48,753 nucleotides of DNA, taken from NCBI GenBank assembly GCA_903928445.1, contig CAIYRB010000137.1:1-48753 (forward strand), in the 5' to 3' direction. Position numbers and translations under genes: made by a program. Below the pieces are notes generated by a model that searched no databases, had not been told where the DNA came from, and saw only the letters and a list, made by a program, of their open reading frames with translations. The first letter of the stretch is position 1. The number at the start of each line of letters is the position of its first letter. The stretch comes from an uncultured Pseudomonadota bacterium. Lineage in GTDB: Bacteria > Bdellovibrionota_B > Oligoflexia > Oligoflexales > CAIYRB01. Below are positions 43,359-48,753 of this stretch, piece by piece.

Positions 43359-43930
43359 CGACGTATTTCCTTATTTTTTCCACCATCATTGCTATGGCTC
43401 GTGTCACGAGCCGCCATCAGGTTATTTTTGTAGCGGCCGTCATTGAAGTGCGCACGGATGCTGGACAAGGCTGATTTCTCAATGCGCCGCACCGTTTCAT
43501 GGGAACAACCCATCGCCATCGCCACAGTGTGCAGTGACTGGCAATCGTGCCCGCTGAAGCCATAGCGAAGATTGATGACTTGTTGTTGCTGCGCGGACAG
43601 CACGTGCTTGAAACTATCGGAGGCAGCACGTCCGCCCTTACCAATGGCCGACGTTCTGCTATATTCACTAGTAAAATCTTCCCACTCAACACCAATCAGC
43701 CGCACGTGCTCCTTACCGATGCGTAGGCTTTCGCACACCATTTCATTGCGGATCACCGTACAAGCGTAGGTAGAGAACTGATAACCACGGCTCGAATCAA
43801 ATGCGGCAACGGCCTTTATCAAGCCAATTACACCGATCTGATAGAGATCATCGGGCCCAATATAGGGTGATCTAAACTTCTTGACGCAACTTCCGACTAA
43901 CCCAAGGTGGCGACTGACATGGTTGGTCAT
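43355..43930 (-). CDS. sigma-70-family RNA polymerase sigma factor
   Basis: A 191-residue sigma factor with region 2 (DLYQIGVIGLIKAVAAFDSSRG, then FSTYACTVIRNEM, about 28-65) and region 4 (VINLRYGFSGH, AMAMGCSHETVRRIEKSALS, about 118-155). It is small, like alternative sigma factors, and lacks region 1. AGGAGGA precedes ATG 43930. Its upstream region and first codons are repeated near 48514. It is coupled to the FliM/FliG-like gene. Confidence 0.88.
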   Translation of the reverse strand: MTNHVSRHLGLVGSCVKKFRSPYIGPDDLYQIGVIGLIKAVAAFDSSRGYQFSTYACTVIRNEMVCESLRIGKEHVRLIGVEWEDFTSEYSRTSAIGKGGRAASDSFKHVLSAQQQQVINLRYGFSGHDCQSLHTVAMAMGCSHETVRRIEKSALSSIRAHFNDGRYKNNLMAARDTSHSNDGGKNKEIRR

Positions 43931-43967
43931 AAGTCCTCCTCAATGATTAGTAGGCCTATCGACATAC

Positions 43968-43978
43968 CCTGTGTCAGG
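43968..43978. promoter_or_regulatory. CCTGTGTCAGG dyad upstream of the sigma gene
   Basis: An 11-base near-palindrome about 40 bases upstream of the sigma-factor start. A perfect version (CCTGTGACAGG) sits at the same distance before the truncated sigma-like ORF at 48514. Its conservation within a 70-base block that is about 73 percent identical suggests an operator or promoter element. Confidence 0.5.
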
Positions 43979-44099
43979 TCAGGACGCGGCTACCTTAGTC
44001 AGGGTTTTATTCAACTGATGCGGTAACTTAGAAGGCGAAAGGAGCCTAGTGGTGTCTCCCTGCTGCTGCAACTAGAGCATCCGTGAACCATCGTGGAAC

Positions 44100-45302
44100 T
44101 TACAGGTCACCATTTCGCGGCGCAGATTGGCTTTCCTGGCTCAATTGCGACAGAGGAAAATTGCCATCCTGGATAAATCGGCGTGCGCCCAGGAATTTTG
44201 CCTGCCAATAGCTTGACGACAGGGAGTCGATTTGCACCTTCCTGGCGTTAGCATTGCCATTGGCGCTGATAAAATGTTGATCTCCGACGTAAATCCCGAC
44301 GTGACTAGGTTGGTCGGCTGCGCGCAGCCGGCCCCTGAAGAAAACCAGATCACCTGGCATAAGATCCTCACCCACGGCCAATCCGCGAGCATCAGCGTAT
44401 TGCTCTGGCGACGTCCTGGGCATCCGGAAGCCAAATGCCGAATATACAGTCCTAACATAATTCGAACAGTCTATAGACCCACCGCCCAAGTCGCCGCCCA
44501 ATTGGTATGGAAGGCTGAGAAACGCCTTTGCCACGCGGATCACATTACTACGCACTTGTCCAAGATCGCCGCCTACGAGATTCGATGACATCGCCGCTTT
44601 GGTCTTCGCATCTTCGATATGAGTCGTCTGTCCGCTCGCTTCCGCGTTTATTTTGAAGAATCGACTCCATTCCCGATCAAGTTCCTTTTTAAAATGCTGC
44701 GATGAGCCGCTGTCGAGCAATTTATTCGCCTCTCTGGTGACCAGATTTTGCAGGTTAGCCTTGGTGATTTTTGCGACGCTGTAGCATTGATAAAACGCTT
44801 GTGGAGATTCACCGCTATGCTTCAGTAATTTTTGGTAATAATTTTCGCCAATCTGGATATTCGATAAATTGCGGATTTCAAAACCTTCGACTAATATTTG
44901 CTTGAGCTGTTGCTGGCTAACTTTTAGTCCGTCTGACCCAAGCATAATCTTATTTGAGAGATCAGTTTGAATCGTCGAGACCATATTTCCCTTTGCCTTG
45001 ATGCGGCTAATGTCAAGGCAGGTAAATGGTGACGCGTCTTCCGCACTGATTTCGGCTCGACCAACAGTGCAGAAGGAGTCGCCACAATCCCAGGAATCCA
45101 GGTACGCCGTCACCCATGCTGGTGGCTCCTTGGCGCTAGCCTCGAGCTCTTGATGCAGTGCATACATTTGCGCTCGGTTATCCGTTAGATTGTCATAGTT
45201 GGCATCGATGCGTTTGTCTGGCAATGCGCAGCCATGCAACAACGATAGGGCAGTGGTTAGGATGGTTAGGCTGATAGGTCGGTTAATGAAATACATCATC
45301 AT
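44100..45302 (-). CDS. NlpC/P60 family lipoprotein
   Basis: A 400-residue lipoprotein with lipobox LLHGC (Cys25). The C-terminal 140 residues are an NlpC/P60 peptidase with catalytic Cys279 in IDCSNYVRT and His334 in SHVGIYVG, followed by FISANGN. Such enzymes cut peptide crosslinks in peptidoglycan. The N-terminal 240 residues are a Cys-containing helical region of unknown fold. It may locally open the wall for transfer or for export of surface proteins. It lies upstream of the sigma-factor operon in the same direction. Confidence 0.88.
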   Translation of the reverse strand: MMMYFINRPISLTILTTALSLLHGCALPDKRIDANYDNLTDNRAQMYALHQELEASAKEPPAWVTAYLDSWDCGDSFCTVGRAEISAEDASPFTCLDISRIKAKGNMVSTIQTDLSNKIMLGSDGLKVSQQQLKQILVEGFEIRNLSNIQIGENYYQKLLKHSGESPQAFYQCYSVAKITKANLQNLVTREANKLLDSGSSQHFKKELDREWSRFFKINAEASGQTTHIEDAKTKAAMSSNLVGGDLGQVRSNVIRVAKAFLSLPYQLGGDLGGGSIDCSNYVRTVYSAFGFRMPRTSPEQYADARGLAVGEDLMPGDLVFFRGRLRAADQPSHVGIYVGDQHFISANGNANARKVQIDSLSSSYWQAKFLGARRFIQDGNFPLSQLSQESQSAPRNGDL

Positions 45303-45327
45303 TGATTCCCCAGTTTAAGTGACGTGA

Positions 45328-45534
45328 ATGAATGCCTATGTTCAGGAATGCTTAGACTTCGGGATGGATCCTGTCATGTGGGGACAGGAAGCCGTTTTTT
45401 TGTTCAGATACTGCTGGTTATATGTGCCATCTGATGGGGACTGGCCAGGTTGTCGTTCAATGCGAATAGCGTTTAGGCATGACGGTGCTCGCTTGTTGCT
45501 CAAAACCGACTTCGACTGGGGCTTTGTCACCTAG
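45328..45534 (+). CDS. possible 68-residue protein
   Basis: A plus-strand frame divergent from the NlpC/P60 gene. The product has aromatic, well-mixed composition (FLFRYCWLYVPSDGDW). The ribosome binding site is weak (AAGTGACGTGA before ATG 45328). It could be a small real gene or a chance frame in a promoter region. Confidence 0.25.
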   Translation: MNAYVQECLDFGMDPVMWGQEAVFLFRYCWLYVPSDGDWPGCRSMRIAFRHDGARLLLKTDFDWGFVT

Positions 45535-45604
45535 GGACATAGAGCCCATTTTTGAAGTATTTGCGGTGGGATGATTAGGTACTGCCGTACCGGTTCAGAT
45601 CACA

Positions 45605-45772
45605 AGGCGGTGGCGTTTTGTTCAACGGGAGCATATCCAAACCGCCCACCGGCGGTAGGTGGCGCGAGAGGTCGGTGTTGGGATGCCTGACAGTGCCAAC
45701 TAGGATGCGCGGGTCTGATAAGATAATCTTCGTTTATTGAACGCTGACCGATTTCCCGAGGCTATACCTAGG
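45605..45772 (+). repeat. long-range inverted repeat, right arm
   Basis: An inverted, diverged copy of 783-930. The strongest block starts at TCTGATAAGATAATC (45714) and continues through a TTG-started frame LNADRFPEAIP that matches the NADRFP ORF at 820. The first part contains GTTCAACGGGA, shared with the left arm. Small GC-rich dyads (AACCGCCCACC) lie between. Confidence 0.6.
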
Positions 45773-45797
45773 CGGTCAAGATTACAATTGCGCTCCT

Positions 45798-46017
45798 TCA
45801 CCGCGACTTTGAAGAAAATATTTTGACCGAAGCGATGGACGCGCGGTGACACGGCTCGTAGCTCGACCCCGTGGCACGACTGGCTCCCGCGGGCGCCCGG
45901 GCGCCGTTCTCGATCGCGGTGATGATGTCGGCCCTCAACTGGGCGTCATAGATAAGACGGTTTCGATATTGGTGGTTAAGTTTTGTTAGATCCACACGTG
46001 AGATCGTCCATTTCTCA
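45798..46017 (-). pseudogene. remnant of a helix-turn-helix protein
   Basis: A minus-strand frame is open over this stretch and beyond, with an internal ATG near 46031 as one option. It contains RNRLIYDAQLRADIITAIENG followed by ARAPAGASRATG, which resembles the first helices of a transposase-type or small-terminase helix-turn-helix. It ends after KIFSSKSR. There is no convincing ribosome binding site, so it may be a fragment of a transposase or regulator. Confidence 0.25.
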
Positions 46018-46181
46018 TTTAAAGAATTGCTACCGCGCGGCACGAGAAAGCCTGCGCTGCGCGCCAACGCCCCCACCGCGCAACCGAAGAAGTGACGCGA
46101 CCAACTCCGTGTAGCCTACCAGTCGCGGGCTGGCTGGGGCAAACATTAATACCGTCCGCCAGCGTTTGTAAGGAGCGCCGC

Positions 46182-46334
46182 CTAGTCGGCTGACGCAGCC
46201 TCGCTCACCAGTCGGTTGAGGATCTTCAGCAGCTTTTCGACGTTGACCGCCGTGCCGTGCTCACGTACCCACGGCAGGACGGGACCAAGCCAGCGTTGGG
46301 CATGAAGTGGTGCCGACGCACCTGACCTGATCAC
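46182..46334 (-). pseudogene. C-terminal remnant of an unidentified protein
   Basis: A 50-codon frame ends at a TAG near 46182. The product QRWLGPVLPWVREHG...LLKILNRLVSEAA reads like a true protein tail. The first codon in frame is GTG without a ribosome binding site, and a TAA lies just upstream. It is probably a truncated gene. Confidence 0.25.
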
Positions 46335-46348
46335 GCCAATTAAAAACC

Positions 46349-46933
46349 CTAACCAGCTTTCCTAATATCGCGTAGCAAGGCTTTCACCGCATCGATCTTA
46401 ACGTCGGGTTTGATAAGATTTTCGAGCTTGGCGCGTCCTATCAGCAGTTTGCGTATTTGAGTTTTGTCCTGGAGAAACTCACCAAGCCGCACATAATTCC
46501 TACGCATCGCCATACCTTTATCCAGGAAGGCATGCAGATCATCGACGGAGAATGGCTTGCGCAAAAAGCCATCCGCTTCGGCTTCAACTGCCGCTATCTC
46601 GGCATCAGTCAAAAGGCCACCACTGATCAACATCACTGGGATACCGACGTCATGGCGCCGCACACGGCTCATGAGCTGAAGTCCGTCCATACGAGGCATC
46701 CGGATATCGGATATGACCAAATCGATTTCCCTTACACGCATCGCCTCGATCGCCTCTTTGGCATTCTTCACCACAACGACACACGAAAAGAATTTATTTA
46801 AATGAATCTTAAAGAATTTTAGCAGCGTATTGTCATCATCTACCACCAATATATTGCTGATACGGTCATAGAATCGGTCCCCATCAATCAGAATCGGCTT
46901 TTCGTCTCTCCTATTCTGATCATCGTTCGCCAT
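46349..46933 (-). CDS. single-receiver response regulator
   Basis: A 194-residue protein. Residues 25-145 are a CheY-type receiver with acidic DDD near 33, phospho-acceptor in VISDIRMPRMDG (about Asp76), Ser in MLISGG and Lys in FLRKPF. About 45 helical, basic residues follow, with no recognised output domain. AAGGAGCAT precedes the start. No kinase lies next to it, so its partner is unknown; the kinase at 3107 is one possibility. Confidence 0.85.
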   Translation of the reverse strand: MANDDQNRRDEKPILIDGDRFYDRISNILVVDDDNTLLKFFKIHLNKFFSCVVVVKNAKEAIEAMRVREIDLVISDIRMPRMDGLQLMSRVRRHDVGIPVMLISGGLLTDAEIAAVEAEADGFLRKPFSVDDLHAFLDKGMAMRRNYVRLGEFLQDKTQIRKLLIGRAKLENLIKPDVKIDAVKALLRDIRKAG

Positions 46934-47038
46934 ACATGCTCCTTAGCGCAATTGTCTGCAGTGCCTATCGGACGGCCTCTATGGAAACTTTAGCTTAGCA
47001 AAAACAATGGCATTAGATTCCCGTAATATCAGTTAGTA

Positions 47039-47338
47039 ATGCCTGCCAAGCGGCACCAGATCGCTGATGTATGGCGAGTTGCCCCACCGCTTGTGTTACC
47101 GAAGATAAACAATATGTCATCAGGAAATACTGATTTGCCAGGATTTGGCAAGAGCTTATCCAAAAGAGGCTTGGAGGAATGGCCGCGACAGCAGAGTTTA
47201 GTCGATAGCAACACCACTACTCTCTCGGAGGCCTCCGTGCGGCTTCTGCGGCAAATGCAATTAAAAATGGCGCTATTCATAAAACAGCAAATATCCCGAG
47301 GTCAAAAGTTCTTCAACATGTCAACTACAAGCGAATGA
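47039..47338 (+). CDS. possible 99-residue basic protein
   Basis: A plus-strand frame from ATG 47039 encoding a polar basic protein with a Gln-rich helix (SVRLLRQMQLKMALFIKQQ). It overlaps the 3' end of the ankyrin gene by 37 bases, convergently. There is no strong ribosome binding site. It could be real or spurious. Confidence 0.3.
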   Translation: MPAKRHQIADVWRVAPPLVLPKINNMSSGNTDLPGFGKSLSKRGLEEWPRQQSLVDSNTTTLSEASVRLLRQMQLKMALFIKQQISRGQKFFNMSTTSE

Positions 47339-48336
47339 CTGCCTTCGGCAGCGAAATCCGCTGCTGATTTGCCGTTCACATTAACCAGACTGCGATTCGC
47401 ACCCGCATCCAGTAGTCTTTGAACGCAATCGGTTCGCCCTGAATTCGCAGCGAACATTAGTGGTGACTCACCTCTCAACGACTTCGTCTCCAAATTTGCC
47501 CCATGTTTAAGAAGTAATTCTACGACCCGGAGCGCTCCTTGTCCTGCAGCTATTGAAAGAGCGGTCCTTCCGATCTCACTTTCAGTTTCTAGAGAGGCGC
47601 CTTTCTCAATGAGTAGTTTTGCAACCTCTTCCCTATCCCCTGCCGATGCTCTCATCAGATAAGTCATTCCTGCACCACAATGAGTCTCCAAATTGATCTT
47701 ACGTTCTAGGATGTGCCTGATGTCTCGCATACTGTCAGTTTTAATGGCTTGATTAAGCTCTGACACTGGCTCGAGATCGCTCCTAGGTTCAATCACAGAA
47801 GCCCCCGCTGCAAGAAGCATTTCGTGAAATATTTTTTGAGCATTTGTATCAATATTGAATATCCACCGCCGTGTCGGGCCGACTTTGCTTAGTCGACTTA
47901 TCTCGGAAATCACCCCGCCAATAATCTCTCCACTCGAGCTAGGTCGGTCCAGGTAGGCGAAATGAGTGAACCGAAAATTCGTGCACCAGGGTAATCTCAA
48001 GGAAAGCTTCGCTACGTCCGCAACAATTGCAGCTGCTAAGTCACCTGATTTAGCCGTCGGCCTAAGTCTCGGTGTAAATACAACAAACTGCCTGCAATCG
48101 GAATCAGGTTGGACTTCTACGGCTTCATGCCGACTAGCTGCCTCAGCTATGGCTTTACCGAACTTCCGTCGGTGACCGTGGACCACTGAACGGTCGTTCT
48201 CCGACCTAGCGGAAAGCACCAGACAAAAATCGAAGTAATACGAGCCTTCAGTCTGAACTGGACAGGCAAGATTTGGATCCCAAATCTGACTGTTGTGGTC
48301 AAGAAGGACGATATCAGAACCCAAGATGTATTTCAT
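47302..48336 (-). CDS. ankyrin-repeat protein
   Basis: A 344-residue protein. The C-terminal 140 residues contain about four ankyrin repeats (GMTYLMRASAGDREEVAKLL, GRTALSIAAGQGALRVVELL, GESPLMFAANSGRTDCVQRL, GKSAADFAAEGSH). The N-terminal 195 residues are an unrecognised alpha-beta domain without a signal peptide. GAGAGGAGC precedes the start. Ankyrin repeats bind proteins, so it may be a regulator, an effector or an immunity protein. Confidence 0.88.
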   Translation of the reverse strand: MKYILGSDIVLLDHNSQIWDPNLACPVQTEGSYYFDFCLVLSARSENDRSVVHGHRRKFGKAIAEAASRHEAVEVQPDSDCRQFVVFTPRLRPTAKSGDLAAAIVADVAKLSLRLPWCTNFRFTHFAYLDRPSSSGEIIGGVISEISRLSKVGPTRRWIFNIDTNAQKIFHEMLLAAGASVIEPRSDLEPVSELNQAIKTDSMRDIRHILERKINLETHCGAGMTYLMRASAGDREEVAKLLIEKGASLETESEIGRTALSIAAGQGALRVVELLLKHGANLETKSLRGESPLMFAANSGRTDCVQRLLDAGANRSLVNVNGKSAADFAAEGSHSLVVDMLKNF

Positions 48337-48403
48337 CGCGTAGCTCCTCTCGTGCTCACTTATTGGAAGCCCATTAACCTATCGGCATCACATAGAATGG
48401 CCA

Positions 48404-48514
48404 TTAATTAAGTGCCGAAAACCAGTTACCATCAATAAAACTAGCATTTAGAATTTTAACGAAGACTGATAAGAATCTGAATCCCAACCCATATACCGGT
48501 GCGCGGTTAGTCAT
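48404..48514 (-). pseudogene. truncated copy of the sigma-factor gene start
   Basis: A 36-codon minus-strand frame starts at ATG 48514. Its first codons (MTNRAPV) and 70 bases of upstream DNA align without gaps to the sigma-factor gene at 43930 (MTNHVS), at about 73 percent identity in the upstream block. The following residues (FVKILNASFIDGN) loosely match the sigma protein (CVKKFRSPYIGPDD). It then stops. It looks like a decayed, 3'-truncated paralogue that keeps its promoter. Confidence 0.45.
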
Positions 48515-48551
48515 ATGTCTTTCTCGACGACTAATATGTTTATCGAACCAT

Positions 48552-48562
48552 CCTGTGACAGG
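48552..48562. promoter_or_regulatory. CCTGTGACAGG palindrome
   Basis: A perfect 11-base palindrome about 40 bases upstream of the truncated sigma-like ORF. It has a partner (CCTGTGTCAGG) in the matching position before the intact sigma gene. Confidence 0.5.
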
Positions 48563-48698
48563 TCGGGACGTAGCTAGGTTGCCCAGTTCTATCCGTATTG
48601 TAGCTCTGCCTTGTAAGCGGTCCGGCATCCACGTCTCCTAGCCGCCCGTTACGTTTGCTAGGTTGCCATTCGTCAACACATAGACGGAGGGTTCAGCA

Positions 48699-48753
48699 GT
48701 GGCCGGAAAGACAGCAAAGGCAGAGATCAGTACCGAGACTCGGCGGCGGCATA
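48699..48753 (+). CDS. start of a gene cut by the window end
   Basis: A GTG at 48699 follows GGAGGG at good spacing and opens a frame of 18 codons to the window edge, beginning MAGKTAKAEISTETRRR. It is basic. Too little is visible to name the family. Confidence 0.35.
   Translation, partial: MAGKTAKAEISTETRRRH

Larger units (their letters stand above)
45535..46348. other. decayed region with repeat arm and gene remnants
   Basis: About 800 bases with no intact gene. It holds the right arm of the long inverted repeat and two minus-strand remnants listed below. Stop codons and sharp composition changes suggest old insertions and deletions. Confidence 0.5.

Noticed and set aside
48699..48753. 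Truncated frame at the right edge as a transposase
   Set aside because: Only 18 codons are visible, too few to support any family.

Overview
The window is about 49 kb of accessory DNA from a Gram-negative bacterium. It is dominated by a complete-looking F-type conjugation system, so it is most likely part of a conjugative plasmid or an integrative conjugative element. No replication, partition, integrase or tRNA gene is visible, so the two cannot be told apart here. The mix of F-type transfer proteins, a sigma-54 activator, small secreted lipoproteins and proteins distantly related to known families points to a deltaproteobacterial, Bdellovibrionota or Oligoflexia host. That placement is inference with low certainty.

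Layout. (1) 1-1628: gene-poor DNA with gene remnants, hairpins and one arm of a long-range inverted repeat. (2) 1629-7566, minus strand: a tightly coupled five-gene operon, read from 7566 down. It encodes a small Thr-rich lipoprotein, a family 5 oligopeptide-binding protein, a stand-alone YcaO-domain protein, a membrane histidine kinase and an NtrC-type sigma-54 response regulator. (3) 7567-8792: regulatory DNA around a small minus-strand membrane-protein gene, ending in a near-perfect sigma-54 promoter (8718-8733). (4) 8793-24735, plus strand: small ORFs, then traU, a GspE/PilB-like ATPase, a TraF/TrbB-like thioredoxin, pilin, TraL, TraE, TraK, TraB, TraV, TraC, a TraH-like protein, TraG, a DUF2274-like protein and the TraD coupling protein. 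(5) 24824-28273: a small ORF, a relaxosome accessory protein and a MobF relaxase-helicase. (6) 28259-30771: a 197-bp direct repeat flanking a coiled-coil gene and a two-gene phosphatase cassette. (7) 30757-36827: an AddB/AddA-like helicase-nuclease pair. (8) 36867-40012, minus: three exported proteins. (9) 40452-45302, minus: a sigma factor, a FliM/FliG-like protein, a WYL regulator and a DUF3293 protein, with an NlpC/P60 lipoprotein upstream. (10) 45535-48753: the second arm of the inverted repeat, gene remnants, an orphan receiver protein, an ankyrin-repeat protein and a truncated sigma-gene copy.

The most interesting reading is that regions 2 to 4 form one circuit. A secreted or modified peptide would be captured by the binding protein and sensed by the kinase, and the sigma-54 activator would then switch on the conjugation operon from the sigma-54 promoter at 8718. 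The parts are seen in the sequence; their connection is inferred.
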